This document shows, piece by piece, positions 1 to 9,875 of a DNA stretch of 64,000 nt. Location: positions 1-64,000 of the forward strand of contig JAKDSA010000006.1 in NCBI GenBank assembly GCA_030457025.1, given 5' to 3'. Both the position numbers and the translations under genes were made by a program. A model generated the notes under the pieces. The model made no database searches and had not been told where the DNA came from. It saw only the letters and a list, made by a program, of their open reading frames with translations. The number at the start of each line of letters is the position of its first letter. The first letter of the stretch is position 1. This stretch comes from Brevibacterium sp. Lineage in GTDB: Bacteria; Actinomycetota; Actinomycetes; Actinomycetales; Brevibacteriaceae.

Positions 1-36
1 TTCGGATCGATCGGCTTCACTTCGGGTCGATCGGTC

Positions 37-1356
37 TCACTTCGGATAGAAGACTGTGGGGATCGCCGGCTCGCCGTCCTGCATGCGCCTGGCCGAACGC
101 GGCAGCTCGGCCAACGACTCGTCGTGCCGAGCGCAGGCCTTCGTGACGCCGTCCGCACCGATGTGCGATTCATCGATCTCACCATCGACCACCAAGTCAA
201 CGGTCAGCGAGCGACCATCGCCGAGATCCCCCGGCAGAGTCGGGATGCCGACGGCCTCTTCGACCGCGATCGCACCGTCGATGAGGCGCAATGCGTCCTT
301 GGGCCCACCACGTGAGGGTTTGCCTGTCGAGTTCTTCGCCACCGAAGTCCAAGCCCCCGACTCATCGGCACGGGCCACGAGCTTGTACACGAGCCCGGCG
401 GCCGGAGCACCCGAGCCGGTGACAACGCGCGTTCCGACACCATAGGAATCAACGGGAGAAGCGGCGAGAGCAGCGATCGCATATTCGTCGAGGTCACTGG
501 TGACCGTGATCGTCGTGTCATGAGCGCCGAGGCGGTCGAGGCCGGCCCGGACTTCGCTGGCCTGTTCGACGAGGTCGCCCGAGTCGATGCGCACCCCACC
601 CAGATTCTCACCAGCCAGTCGGACAGCCGTCTGCAGGGCTTCCTCGACGTCGTAGGTGTCCAGCAGGAGAGTCGTGTCGGCGCCCAAGGACCTGAGTTGG
701 GCGGCGAAGGCCTCCTGTTCCGAATCGTGGAGCAGAGTGAACGAGTGGGCCGAGGTGCCGATCGTGCGCAGACCGTACCGCAGTCCAGCGGCGAGATTCG
801 ACGTCGATGCGAAGCCTCCGATGACGGCGGCGCGAGCAGCGGCGACTGCGGCATGTTCGTTGGTGCGCCGACCTCCCATCTCCGCGCAGGGCCGGTCGCC
901 GGCAGCCTGAGCCATGCGGGACGCCGCCGAGGCGACCGCGCAGTCGTAGTTCATCGCCGAGAGGATGAGCGTTTCGAGGATGACCCCTTCTGCGAAGGTG
1001 GATTCGATCGTCATCAGCGGGGAACCGGGGAAGTAGATCTCTCCCTCCGCATATCCCCGGATGCTGCCGGAGAACGAGTAGTCGGCCAACCAGTCGATGG
1101 TTCTCGAATCGACGATCTGCTCACGGCTGAGGAACGAGAGCTCCTCATCGCCGAAGCGGAAATCCCTGAGCATCTCGAGGATGCGGCCGGTGCCGGCAAC
1201 CACCCCGTAGCGGCGACCAGCAGGAAGGCTGCGACCGAAGACTTCGAACAGGCTCCTGCGGTGAGCGGCGCCCGATTCCAGGGCCGCCTGGACCATCGTC
1301 AATTCGTACTGATCGGTGTAGAAAGCGGTCGAACCGGCCCGTGTGAGATCACTCAT
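37..1356 (-). CDS. pncB: Nicotinate phosphoribosyltransferase
   Basis: Joins nicotinate and PRPP, with ATP hydrolysis, to give nicotinate mononucleotide in the Preiss-Handler NAD salvage route; cytosolic. The 439-residue length fits the family. The N-terminal FYTDQYELTM stretch, the central GGRRTNEHA segment, the VRIDSGDL motif and the GVGTRVVTG phosphate-binding region are all visible and typical of bacterial PncB. The ATG at 1356 is the only sensible start, 52 bases from the divergent clpS. Divergent pncB/clpS is a common actinobacterial arrangement, so the short gap probably carries both promoters. Confidence 0.96.
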   Translation of the reverse strand: MSDLTRAGSTAFYTDQYELTMVQAALESGAAHRRSLFEVFGRSLPAGRRYGVVAGTGRILEMLRDFRFGDEELSFLSREQIVDSRTIDWLADYSFSGSIRGYAEGEIYFPGSPLMTIESTFAEGVILETLILSAMNYDCAVASAASRMAQAAGDRPCAEMGGRRTNEHAAVAAARAAVIGGFASTSNLAAGLRYGLRTIGTSAHSFTLLHDSEQEAFAAQLRSLGADTTLLLDTYDVEEALQTAVRLAGENLGGVRIDSGDLVEQASEVRAGLDRLGAHDTTITVTSDLDEYAIAALAASPVDSYGVGTRVVTGSGAPAAGLVYKLVARADESGAWTSVAKNSTGKPSRGGPKDALRLIDGAIAVEEAVGIPTLPGDLGDGRSLTVDLVVDGEIDESHIGADGVTKACARHDESLAELPRSARRMQDGEPAIPTVFYPK

Positions 1357-1408
1357 AGGCGCGATACTACGTCACGACAGCGTCAGCGTTCTGCCGTAAG
1401 GTGGAAAC

Positions 1409-1714
1409 GTGAGCAATCCAACGACTCCAGTTCTGGAGCCGGAGGTCGACATTCGACCGGCGACAGAACAAGCAAAGCCATGGAAGACCGTCGTCTTCAA
1501 CGACCCCGTCAACCTCATGAGCTACGTCAGCTACGTCTTTCAGAGCTACTTCGGATATTCGACCGAGAAGGCGCATTCGCTGATGCTCGAAGTTCATGAG
1601 AGCGGCCGCTCCGTCGTTGCCACGGGCGGGCGCGAAGCCATGGAGAGGGACACCCAAGCCATGCACGAATACGGTCTGTGGGCCGCGTGCCAACCTGGAA
1701 CAGGATCCGACTGA
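1409..1714 (+). CDS. clpS: ATP-dependent Clp protease adaptor ClpS
   Basis: A 101-residue adaptor that delivers N-degron substrates to the ClpAP/ClpCP protease. After a disordered N-terminus the ClpS core is clear: KTVVFNDPVNLMSYV (the substrate-pocket N-D-x-x-N/T region), then the helix SLMLEVHESGRSVVATGGREAME, which contains the conserved histidine contacting the Clp N-domain. The start is GTG, chosen because AAGGTGG lies just upstream and nothing earlier is in frame. It is followed after 3 bases by the DUF2017 gene, so they form an operon. Confidence 0.95.
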   Translation: MSNPTTPVLEPEVDIRPATEQAKPWKTVVFNDPVNLMSYVSYVFQSYFGYSTEKAHSLMLEVHESGRSVVATGGREAMERDTQAMHEYGLWAACQPGTGSD

Positions 1715-1717
1715 CAC

Positions 1718-2293
1718 ATGGCGGCAATCGACGCGCGTGGGGACGACGTCGTCCTCAAACTCGAGGACAACGAACGGTCCCTCATGCTCACTGTCTTCAC
1801 CGACTTGGCAGCGCTGCTGGCAGAAGACGACAACGAAGACGGACGTCCCGATTCTGAGAACTGGGAAGCACGCCTCGGGCTGGTCGAACGGCCACGACCT
1901 CAGGATCCGGCGCTGCTGCGCCTGTTCCCCGACGTCGACCCACTCGATGCGGAGCGTTCGCAGGAGTTCCGGCGCCTCACCGAGTTCGACCTGCAGCAGG
2001 CCAAAGCTCACAACGTGCGCATCGTCCTCAACGGACTCGCCAAGGGCCCGTCGATCGCTTTGACCCACGATGAGGTCCTGGCATGGATGAAAGGGCTCAA
2101 CGACCTGCGCCTGGTCCTCGCCGTGCGTCTGGGCATCGACACCGAGGAATCCCAAGAGGCGAAGTACGCTCACCGGGACGAACTCGACGAGTCCGACGAT
2201 CTCACACTGACCCTGTATGACTTCCTGACTTGGATTCAGGACAGACTCACCACAACCTTGCTCAGCGATCTGCCGGGGGACGACGACTCATGA
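1718..2293 (+). CDS. DUF2017 family protein
   Basis: A 191-residue acidic soluble protein of the actinobacterial DUF2017 family, which almost always lies directly behind clpS; function unknown. No membrane segment or catalytic motif is seen. The C-terminal half is helical and rich in Asp/Glu (for example DELDESDDLTLTLYDFL). The start ATG is 3 bases after the clpS stop, and the stop overlaps the next gene's start (ATGA), so clpS, this gene and the metallo-beta-lactamase gene are probably translated as one unit. Confidence 0.88.
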   Translation: MAAIDARGDDVVLKLEDNERSLMLTVFTDLAALLAEDDNEDGRPDSENWEARLGLVERPRPQDPALLRLFPDVDPLDAERSQEFRRLTEFDLQQAKAHNVRIVLNGLAKGPSIALTHDEVLAWMKGLNDLRLVLAVRLGIDTEESQEAKYAHRDELDESDDLTLTLYDFLTWIQDRLTTTLLSDLPGDDDS

Positions 2294-3111
2294 AACTCAC
2301 TGCCATCGGCACCGCCGGCTCCTTCCCCGGGCCCAACTCCGCAGCCAGCTGCTACCTCATCGAAACCGACGAAGAATCACCGACACGAATCGTCCTCGAC
2401 CTCGGGTCCGGAGCGCTGACTCCGCTGCAGCGCGCCGTTGACACGGATTCTCTGACCGCGGTCGTGCTCAGCCACCTCCACCCTGACCACTGCATGGACA
2501 TGACCGGTCTGTACGTCAAGCATTGCTACGATCCGAAGTTCTTCAACGGAAACATCACCGACACCGGGTCGATCCGCACCAGGACGAGCGTCCTCGCCCC
2601 GGCCGGCACACAGGAACGACTGACCCGGGCCTACTACACGGACCCCGGTAAGTCTCCAGTTGCCGCGAGCGGACATGACACCGACCTCAGCCATGCATTC
2701 GACTTCGCCGACCTGGACCACGGTACCGGACACCAGGTCGGAAGCCTGCGAATCGAATCCTTCCTCGTCGACCACCCGGTTGAGGCCTACGCCCTGCGGA
2801 TCACCGATGCCGAGGGTGCGGTGATCACCTACTCCGGTGACAGCGACGAATGCGACAACCTCGTCGAGGCAGCACGTGGAGCAGACCTGTTCCTCTGCGA
2901 AGCAGCCTTCCAGGAAGACCGCGACAGCGCTCGCGGCATCCACCTCACAGGCAAACGCGCCGGACGCGTTGCCCAGGCGGCAGACGCCCAGTCCCTCGTC
3001 CTCACCCACATCCCCTCCTGGACGGACTGCTCCATCGTCCGCGGCGAAGCCGCCCGCGAATACCGTGGCCCCATCGAACTGGCCAAACCAGGCAACAGCT
3101 GGAGCGTGTGA
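2290..3111 (+). CDS. MBL-fold metallohydrolase (RNase Z-like family)
   Basis: A 273-residue metallo-beta-lactamase-fold hydrolase. The metal-binding signature SHLHPDHCMD (HxHxDH) is near residue 60. Further fold elements are the HP in FLVDHPVEAYAL, the Asp in TYSGDSDECD, and a late LTHIPSW histidine. This pattern resembles RNase Z and cAMP phosphodiesterase relatives; the substrate cannot be deduced. I chose the ATG at 2290, overlapping the DUF2017 stop by four bases, rather than an upstream in-frame GTG, because the fold begins MKLTAIGTAGS. Actinobacteria usually carry this gene just ahead of rph. Confidence 0.88.
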   Translation: MKLTAIGTAGSFPGPNSAASCYLIETDEESPTRIVLDLGSGALTPLQRAVDTDSLTAVVLSHLHPDHCMDMTGLYVKHCYDPKFFNGNITDTGSIRTRTSVLAPAGTQERLTRAYYTDPGKSPVAASGHDTDLSHAFDFADLDHGTGHQVGSLRIESFLVDHPVEAYALRITDAEGAVITYSGDSDECDNLVEAARGADLFLCEAAFQEDRDSARGIHLTGKRAGRVAQAADAQSLVLTHIPSWTDCSIVRGEAAREYRGPIELAKPGNSWSV

Positions 3112-3239
3112 CGCCGGCAGCATCCCGCCGCCGGCCGCACCGCTGAGGGCTCAGCTCGAAGACTTCTCGCCCCGAATACATGCAGACCTGAACGTGCAGG
3201 ACCGAACAGAACAGAACCGACAACCGAAAGAGGCACACA

Positions 3240-3962
3240 GTGCGCGCAGACGGACGACTCGTCGATGAACTCCGCGAAGTCACAATCACCCGCAATTGGA
3301 TCAACACCGCCGAAGGATCCGCCCTGGTGGAATTCGGCAACACCCGCGTGCTGGTCGCGGCGTCCTTGACCGCCGGCGTGCCGCGCTGGCTCAAGGGCCA
3401 GGGGCGCGGCTGGGTCACTGCCGAATACGCGATGCTGCCGCGCGCCACGGACTCTCGCAACACCCGCGAATCGGTCAAGGGCAAACTCGGTGGTCGCACA
3501 CATGAGATCTCCCGCCTCATCGGCCGCAGCCTGCGCGCCGTCATCGACCTCGAGAAGCTCGGTGAGAACACCCTCGTCCTCGACTGCGACGTCCTCCAGG
3601 CGGACGGCGGCACTCGAACAGCATCGATCACGGGTGCCTACGTGGCACTGGCCGACGCAATCGACAAGGGCCGCTCGACCGGCATCATCCCCGCTGCGAA
3701 CAACCCCATCAAGGACTCGATCGCGGCCATCAGCGTCGGCATCGTCGACGGCGAACCCGTCCTCGACCTGCCCTACGTCGAAGACTCGCGGGCAGACACC
3801 GACATGAACGTCGTCATGACCGGCAGCGGGCAGTTCGTCGAGGTCCAGGGCACAGCCGAAGCCGCACCCTTCGACCGTGCGGAGCTGGGCCACCTGCTCG
3901 ACCTCGCGGCCAAGGGCTGCACCGACCTCACCCGCATCCAGACCGAGGTCCTGGGCAGATGA
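3240..3962 (+). CDS. rph: Ribonuclease PH
   Basis: Phosphorolytic 3' exoribonuclease that trims tRNA precursors; forms hexameric rings. The 240-residue length is normal. Recognisable segments are [33 protein letters not shown], the arginine-rich [18 protein letters not shown], and the phosphate-site region [12 protein letters not shown]. The GTG start (VRADGR) follows a GAAAGAG ribosome site. Its final ATGA overlaps the rdgB start, giving a coupled rph-rdgB pair. Confidence 0.96.
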   Translation: MRADGRLVDELREVTITRNWINTAEGSALVEFGNTRVLVAASLTAGVPRWLKGQGRGWVTAEYAMLPRATDSRNTRESVKGKLGGRTHEISRLIGRSLRAVIDLEKLGENTLVLDCDVLQADGGTRTASITGAYVALADAIDKGRSTGIIPAANNPIKDSIAAISVGIVDGEPVLDLPYVEDSRADTDMNVVMTGSGQFVEVQGTAEAAPFDRAELGHLLDLAAKGCTDLTRIQTEVLGR

Positions 3963-4564
3963 CCACCTTCGTCCTGGCCACCCACAACGAGGGGAAGAGA
4001 CGCGAACTCGCAGCGATCCTCCTCCCCGCGTTGGGGGAAGGCATCCACGTCATGACCGCCGCCGAGGCGGGCCTGGGTGACATCCCGGAAACCGGGGTCA
4101 CGTTCGCCGAGAACGCGCTGATCAAGGCTCGCGCCGCAGCGCAGGCCACCGGTCACACCTCCATCGCCGATGATTCGGGGATCACCGTGGACGTCCTCGG
4201 CGGAGCGCCGGGAATCTTCTCCGCCAGGTGGGCGGGCCGACACGGAGACGATCGGGCGAACCTCGAGCTGCTGCTCGCCCAACTGTCGGACATTTCCAGT
4301 GAACATCGCGGGGCGCAGTTCCGCTGCGCCGCCGCCGCAGTCACCCCGGACGGCCGCGAATTCTCCGCCGAAGGAGTCATGGCAGGACGCCTGGCTGCGA
4401 GCCCCTCTGGAGAGCACGGGTTCGGCTACGACCCGATCTTCATCCCCGACGGCGGCGACATCAGTGCCGCGCAGATGACACCGGAGGAGAAGAACTCCCG
4501 GTCGCACAGGAAGGTCGCCTTCGACAAGCTAGCCGCGGTTCTCGCCGCGCAGGCGGGACTCTGA
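3959..4564 (+). CDS. rdgB: XTP/dITP diphosphatase (non-canonical purine NTP pyrophosphatase)
   Basis: House-cleaning enzyme that hydrolyses XTP and dITP to monophosphates and pyrophosphate so that deaminated purines are not incorporated. The 201-residue product has the HAM1/RdgB hallmarks: [16 protein letters not shown] at the N-terminus (SerThr-x-Asn-x-x-K phosphate contact), [11 protein letters not shown], the [22 protein letters not shown] catalytic region and GFGYDPIF near the end. It overlaps rph by four bases. Confidence 0.95.
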   Translation: MTTFVLATHNEGKRRELAAILLPALGEGIHVMTAAEAGLGDIPETGVTFAENALIKARAAAQATGHTSIADDSGITVDVLGGAPGIFSARWAGRHGDDRANLELLLAQLSDISSEHRGAQFRCAAAAVTPDGREFSAEGVMAGRLAASPSGEHGFGYDPIFIPDGGDISAAQMTPEEKNSRSHRKVAFDKLAAVLAAQAGL

Positions 4565-4731
4565 TAGCTGCCTGTGCTGTCTCGTTTCCTCTCCATCTTC
4601 TCCACGATATGAACACAGACGCTTCAACTGGTGAGAACTTCCGCTAAACTGGCGAGGCCGGACAGAGCCTGTGCGGTGCCCGGTCAGAGAAGACGAGGGA
4701 GCCGATGTCGGTTCGTGGAAATGGGAGAGCA

Positions 4732-6234
4732 ATGAAGACTCTGCGCGTCAGTTCGTGGATGGCAGCTGCGGTTGCCGCGAGCCTGGTCCTGGCAGGCTGC
4801 TCAGCGGGAGCTTCGGACTCGGACGAACAGGTGAAGAAGGATTCGATGACGATCGCGTTCACCGCTGAACCGGTCAACCTCGACTTCACCTCCACTTCGG
4901 GGATCGCGATCCCCGAAGCACTGATGGAGAACGTCTACGAATCCCTCGTCCGCGTCGACGGCGAGGGCGAGATCCAACCGAGCCTGGCTGAGGACTGGGA
5001 CGTGTCGAAGGACCGCAAGACCTACACCTTCCATCTGCAGAAGGGCGTGACGTTCTCCGATGGTGCCGACCTGACGAGCGAAGACGTGAAGTTCTCCTAT
5101 GAACGGGTGCAGAACGATTGGAAGAACGCACTGAAGTCCAAGATGGACATCGTCGACTCGATCGAGACCCCGGATGACCTCACCGTGGAGATCACTCTCA
5201 AGAAGCCCTCGAACACGTGGCTGTTCAATATGACCAGCCTCGTCGGAGCGGTCTTCGACACCGAAGGCACCGACGATCTGGCCAACGAAGCCATCGGCAC
5301 AGGGCCCTTCTCCATCGAGAAATTCACTCGCGGACAGTCGATCGACTTCGTGGCCCGCGATGACTACTGGGGTGAAACACCAGCGGTCAAGAACGTCCAA
5401 TTCAAGTACTTCCAAGACGCGGTGTCGGCCTCGAATGCTCTGAAGTCGGGAGAGATCGACGTCGTCTCCAACCTGCAGGCCCCTGAGCTGGCCGGAGAAT
5501 TCCAGAGCGACGACTACCAGATCATCTCCGGGACCACGAACGGAGAGGTCGTGCTGTCGATGAACAACGCGAAGGGCATCTTCAAAGACAAGAAGGCCCG
5601 CGCAGCAGTCATGCATGCCGTCGACCGGAAGGCAGTCCTCGACACCGCCTGGGCCGGTTACGGCGAACTCATCGGCTCGATGGTCCCGCCGACAGACCCG
5701 TACTACGAAGATCTGACGGGAGTCTGGGACTACGACCCGCAGAAGGCCAAGGACCTGATCAAGGAGGCCGGCATCGAGGGGGAGGAGTTCGCCTTCACCG
5801 TGCCGAATCTGCCTTATGCCAAGGCGATCTCCGAAATCGTGTCCGCCCAACTCAAAGAGGTCGGACTCAAGGCGAACATCGAGACGCAGGAATTCCCTGC
5901 AGTCTGGTTGGACAAGACCTTCACCGAGCACGACTTCGACATGTCGGTGATCAACCATGCCGAACCTCGTGACATCCTCACCGTGTTCTCGAACGACTAC
6001 TACATCGGCTATGACGACTCGAAGACCAAGAAGATCGCGGAGAAGGCCGACACCGGCACAGAAGAGGAATACATCTCCGGTATGAAGGAGATCGCGAGGA
6101 CGATCACCGAAGATGCCGCCGCAGACTTCCTGTTCCTGTTCCCGAACCTCGTCATCGCGAAATCCGATGTCGGCGGAATCCCTGCCAACCGGGTCTCCGA
6201 CGCGTTCCGGATCGCGGACCTGAGCTGGAACTGA
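4732..6234 (+). CDS. ABC transporter substrate-binding lipoprotein (oligopeptide type, SBP family 5)
   Basis: Extracellular solute-binding lipoprotein of an oligopeptide/dipeptide (Opp/Dpp) type importer. A 500-residue product starting at 4732 has a short positively charged N-terminus, a hydrophobic stretch and the lipobox LVLAGC, so it should be lipid-anchored at that cysteine. SBP_bac_5 features follow: ENVYESLVRVDGEGEIQPSLAEDW, FHLQKGVTFSDGADLTSEDVKFSYERV, and later DYYIGYDD. An ATG nine codons upstream is possible, but GGGAGAG lies only before 4732. The permease and ATPase genes follow on the same strand. The ligand is not readable from sequence. Confidence 0.92.
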   Translation: MKTLRVSSWMAAAVAASLVLAGCSAGASDSDEQVKKDSMTIAFTAEPVNLDFTSTSGIAIPEALMENVYESLVRVDGEGEIQPSLAEDWDVSKDRKTYTFHLQKGVTFSDGADLTSEDVKFSYERVQNDWKNALKSKMDIVDSIETPDDLTVEITLKKPSNTWLFNMTSLVGAVFDTEGTDDLANEAIGTGPFSIEKFTRGQSIDFVARDDYWGETPAVKNVQFKYFQDAVSASNALKSGEIDVVSNLQAPELAGEFQSDDYQIISGTTNGEVVLSMNNAKGIFKDKKARAAVMHAVDRKAVLDTAWAGYGELIGSMVPPTDPYYEDLTGVWDYDPQKAKDLIKEAGIEGEEFAFTVPNLPYAKAISEIVSAQLKEVGLKANIETQEFPAVWLDKTFTEHDFDMSVINHAEPRDILTVFSNDYYIGYDDSKTKKIAEKADTGTEEEYISGMKEIARTITEDAAADFLFLFPNLVIAKSDVGGIPANRVSDAFRIADLSWN

Positions 6235-6247
6235 AGTACCCCACTCC

Positions 6248-7195
6248 ATGATCAGCTATGTGGCCAACCGGGCGATCCAGTTCGTCTTGGCACTGATCGT
6301 CGCCTCGGTGGTGGTATTCGCGCTCATGAGCATCCTGCCCGGCAACGCCGCGCAGGTTGCGCTGGGAACGAACGCCACACCTGAAGCGGTGGCGGCGCTG
6401 GAAGCCCAGTACGGACTCGATCAGCCGCCGCTCATCCGATACTTCGATTGGGTCGGCGGGATGCTGGCGGGAGACTTCGGGACCTCGTATGTGACCGGAG
6501 CGCCGATCACCCCGGTCATCCTCGCCAGCGTCCAGGTCACCGGCATCCTCGTCATCGCCGCGATCATCCTGGCGATCGTCATCGCTGTCCCGTTGGGCAC
6601 CTTCGCCGCTCTCGAACAGCGCAACTGGATCGGAGTCACGATCTCCGCGCTGAGCCAGATCGGCATCGCCGTACCGAACTTCCTCGCCGCCATCATCCTC
6701 GTCATCGTCTTCTCCCTGACCCTCGGCTGGTTCCCCTCCCAAGGATGGATGGCCCCGGTCGAAGGACTGGGCGGGTTCCTCATCCGCCTGGTGCTGCCCG
6801 TCGTGTCCCTGGCACTCGTCCAGGCCGCGATCCTCACCCGGTACATGAGATCGGCCGTGCTCGACGTGATGCGCGAGGACTACATCCGCACGGCCCGAGC
6901 CAAGGGTCTGACCAGGACCAAGGCGCTGTTCGTCCACGGTCTGCGCAACGCTGCGATCCCTGTCATCACCGTGGCCGGCGTCCAGCTGGCCACGCTCCTC
7001 GTCGGCGCCGTCATCATCGAACAGATCTTCGTCATCCCCGGCATCGGGTCCGAGCTCGTGCGGTCCGTGGCCAACCGTGACCTCGTCACGGTCCAGGGCA
7101 TCGTCATGGTCCTCGTCCTTCTCGTGCTCGTCATCAACTTCATCGTCGACGTGCTCTACCCCATCGTCGACCCACGGATCAGGAACGCGTCATGA
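6248..7195 (+). CDS. ABC transporter permease, DppB/OppB type
   Basis: First integral-membrane subunit of the peptide-type importer, 315 residues with about six hydrophobic spans. The N-terminal span after MISYVANRAIQF and the sequence LGLDQP-like AQYGLDQPPLIRYFDWV are diagnostic of DppB proteins. The ATPase-contact loop (EAA-like) is DYIRTARAKGLTRTKALFVHGLRNA. It starts 13 bases after the lipoprotein gene and overlaps the next permease by four bases (ATGA). Confidence 0.93.
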   Translation: MISYVANRAIQFVLALIVASVVVFALMSILPGNAAQVALGTNATPEAVAALEAQYGLDQPPLIRYFDWVGGMLAGDFGTSYVTGAPITPVILASVQVTGILVIAAIILAIVIAVPLGTFAALEQRNWIGVTISALSQIGIAVPNFLAAIILVIVFSLTLGWFPSQGWMAPVEGLGGFLIRLVLPVVSLALVQAAILTRYMRSAVLDVMREDYIRTARAKGLTRTKALFVHGLRNAAIPVITVAGVQLATLLVGAVIIEQIFVIPGIGSELVRSVANRDLVTVQGIVMVLVLLVLVINFIVDVLYPIVDPRIRNAS

Positions 7196-8094
7196 GCGAG
7201 AACCCGAGCACCACCTCGGCGGGGGAGGCCTCCGTGGATCGGCGCAGGCGCACGAAACTGCGACTCAATTCCTCGATGATCATCGGCGGTGTGCTCATCC
7301 TCCTCATCGTCGCTCTCGCGCTCGTGTCCTTCATCTGGACCCCCTACGGTCCCAGCGCTGTCGACCCGGTCGCACGGCTGCGGCCCTCGAGCCCCGAGCA
7401 CCTGTTCGGCACGGACAGATTCGGACGCGACACCCTGACCTGGATCATGTACGGGGCACGGATCACCCTCATGGTCGGCATCGTGGCCGTCGGCATCGCG
7501 GTGCTCATCGGCACCCCCATCGGCATCGTCGCCGCGGTCTTCGCTCAGTATCCATGGGGCACATGGTTGGGCGCGGTGATCATGCGCGCCAACGATATTC
7601 TGCTCGCCTTCCCCGCGCTGCTGCTGGCGATCGTCTTCGCCGCCGTCTACCAGCCGGGGACCGGACCGGCCATGGTGGCCGTGGGAATCGCCGCGATCCC
7701 CGGGTTCGCCCGCGTCGCCCGCTCGGGAACAATGCAGGTGCTGGGCTCCGAGTATGTGCGTGCGGCCAGGGCCTCGAACCGGAGCGTCCCGGCGATCGCC
7801 ATCGTCCACGTGCTGCCGAACATCGCCAGCATGGTCATCGTGCAGGCCTCCGTGGCGTTTGCGATCTCCGTCCTCGCCGAGGCGGGCCTGTCGTTCCTGG
7901 GACTGGGCACGCAGGCCCCGGTGCCCTCCTGGGGGCGGATGCTGCAGGAGTCCCAGCAGTTCCTGTCCACCCAGCCCGAACTCGCGCTGTGGCCAGGACT
8001 GTTCATCGCCCTCGCCGTGCTCGGATTCAACCTCCTGGGCGACGGCCTCCGCGACCGATTCGACCCGAAGATGGAGGCCCGCGGCAATGGATGA
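7192..8094 (+). CDS. ABC transporter permease, DppC/OppC type
   Basis: Second membrane subunit of the importer, 300 residues. After a 30-residue cytosolic tail (containing a TSAGEA stretch discussed in the findings) and a first span come the DppC hallmarks: HLFGTDRFGRDTLTWIMYGAR, and the EAA loop EYVRAARASNRSVPAIAIVHVLPN. The end GDGLRDRFDPKM is a classic DppC C-terminus. It overlaps the upstream permease by 4 bases and the downstream ATPase gene by 8, indicating translational coupling. Confidence 0.94.
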   Translation: MSENPSTTSAGEASVDRRRRTKLRLNSSMIIGGVLILLIVALALVSFIWTPYGPSAVDPVARLRPSSPEHLFGTDRFGRDTLTWIMYGARITLMVGIVAVGIAVLIGTPIGIVAAVFAQYPWGTWLGAVIMRANDILLAFPALLLAIVFAAVYQPGTGPAMVAVGIAAIPGFARVARSGTMQVLGSEYVRAARASNRSVPAIAIVHVLPNIASMVIVQASVAFAISVLAEAGLSFLGLGTQAPVPSWGRMLQESQQFLSTQPELALWPGLFIALAVLGFNLLGDGLRDRFDPKMEARGNG

Positions 8095-9823
8095 GAACCT
8101 GCTCGAGGTCAATGACCTCACCATCACCCCGGCCGGTACAGAGACTCCGGTGCTCCAGGACGTGTCCCTGAGCCTGGCACCTGGGGAGAGGGTCGGACTC
8201 ATCGGCGAATCGGGTTCGGGGAAGTCACTGACCGCGCAATCCGTGATGGGACTGCTGCCCGAAGAACTGCGAGCCGAAGGCACTGTGTCGGTGCAGGGCT
8301 TTGACGGCAATGTCCTGACTGCGAAGGAGAAGACGCTGGCCCGGATGCGCTCGGACCTCGTGTCGATGGTCTTCCAGGAACCGATGAGCGCCCTGAACCC
8401 ACTGATGCGCATCGGCGCCCAGATCGCCGAGGTGCTGCGCATCCACGGCGAGGTGGCCCGCGGGGACATTCCCGGGCGGGTCCTGGGCCTGCTGACCAGC
8501 GTGCACATGCCCGATCCGAACGGTGCCCGCTACGCGTACCCGCACCAGTTGTCAGGAGGCCAACGGCAGCGTGTGATGCTGGCGATCGCCCTGGCGAACT
8601 CACCGCGGCTGCTCATCTGCGACGAGCCGACCACCGCACTCGATGTGACGGTGCAGAGGCACATGCTCGACCTCATCGCCGAACGCGTGGCTGCCGTGCA
8701 GGCGGGACTGCTGTTCATCACCCACGACCTAGCTGTCGTCGCCGGAGTCTGTGACCGAGTCATCGTCATGTACGCGGGCCGCATCGTCGAGACCGGCAGC
8801 GTGGCGCAGATCTTCACCGACCCACAGCACGAATACACTCGCGGGCTGCTGGCCTCCTCGGACCTCGAAGCCACCGATGCGCGCGGGAAGCTCTACACCC
8901 TCAAGACCGCACTGTCATACGCGGGACCAGCCGGCGCGACGGCGCCAGCCGCAGAGGAACCCGCCGACGTACGAGAGCCAGCACCCGCCTCGGCGGGGGA
9001 GTCTGACACTGCAGCAGAAACCGCGTCGCTCATCGACGTCACCGGAGTCTCGAAGCACTTCCGCGCCCGCGGGCCCCTGCTGCGTCGCAGGTCCCCGGTT
9101 CGCGCACTCGATGACATCAGCTTCAGCGTTGCGGCCGGGCAGCGCCTCGGCATCGTGGGAGAGTCGGGCTCAGGCAAATCCACTCTGCTCACCATCCTCT
9201 CCGGACTCGACCGACCAACCTCGGGCCAGGTGAGGGTCGGCGACGTCCGGGTGGAGTCAGCGAGCTCGGCGGCACTGCGATCCCTGCGCGAGGATCTCCA
9301 GATCGTCTTCCAGGATCCCTTCGCCTCCCTCGACCCCCGCATGCGGGTCGAAGACATCGTCTCCGAGCCCCTCGTCGCCCGCGGTATGGTTCGCGCGGAA
9401 CGACTGGCCAGGGTTGAGGAGATGCTGCTGGCGGTCGATCTCGACTCGAAGGCCATGCGACGCTACCCGCACCAGTTCTCCGGCGGACAGCGACAGAGAA
9501 TCTCCATCGCCAGAGCGCTGGTGACCCGGCCGCAGATCCTCGTCGCCGATGAGCCAGTCTCCGCCCTCGACGTCTCGGTGCGCGCCCAGGTCCTCAACCT
9601 GCTCACCGACTTAGTCGATGACTACGCACTGACATTGCTCTTCGTCTCCCACGACCTCGGCGTCGTCAAACACCTGTGCTCCGATGTGATCGTGATGAAA
9701 GACGGCCACATCGTCGAATCCGGGTCGACAGATGACATCTACGCCAATCCACGCGAGGACTACACCCGCAGCCTGATCGCGGCCACCCCCAGCCTGGCCG
9801 GAGCGCTCGCCTCAGCAACCTGA
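8087..9823 (+). CDS. Peptide ABC transporter, double ATPase (DppD-DppF fusion)
   Basis: A 578-residue protein with two complete nucleotide-binding domains, so it can power the importer alone. Domain 1 shows Walker A GESGSGKS, signature LSGGQRQR and Walker B LLICDEPTTALD. A linker of about 50 residues rich in Ala, Pro and Glu follows. Domain 2 shows GESGSGKST, FSGGQRQR and ILVADEPVSALD. Each domain ends with the oligopeptide-type C-terminal extension (HEYTRGLL and REDYTRSLIAA). The ATG at 8087 overlaps the DppC-type stop. Fused DppDF ATPases are common in Actinobacteria. Confidence 0.94.
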   Translation: MDENLLEVNDLTITPAGTETPVLQDVSLSLAPGERVGLIGESGSGKSLTAQSVMGLLPEELRAEGTVSVQGFDGNVLTAKEKTLARMRSDLVSMVFQEPMSALNPLMRIGAQIAEVLRIHGEVARGDIPGRVLGLLTSVHMPDPNGARYAYPHQLSGGQRQRVMLAIALANSPRLLICDEPTTALDVTVQRHMLDLIAERVAAVQAGLLFITHDLAVVAGVCDRVIVMYAGRIVETGSVAQIFTDPQHEYTRGLLASSDLEATDARGKLYTLKTALSYAGPAGATAPAAEEPADVREPAPASAGESDTAAETASLIDVTGVSKHFRARGPLLRRRSPVRALDDISFSVAAGQRLGIVGESGSGKSTLLTILSGLDRPTSGQVRVGDVRVESASSAALRSLREDLQIVFQDPFASLDPRMRVEDIVSEPLVARGMVRAERLARVEEMLLAVDLDSKAMRRYPHQFSGGQRQRISIARALVTRPQILVADEPVSALDVSVRAQVLNLLTDLVDDYALTLLFVSHDLGVVKHLCSDVIVMKDGHIVESGSTDDIYANPREDYTRSLIAATPSLAGALASAT

Positions 9824-9875
9824 GCCCGACGCTGCGCCACGACCTCGCCAGATGCAAGAGAAGAAAGGACGGCAG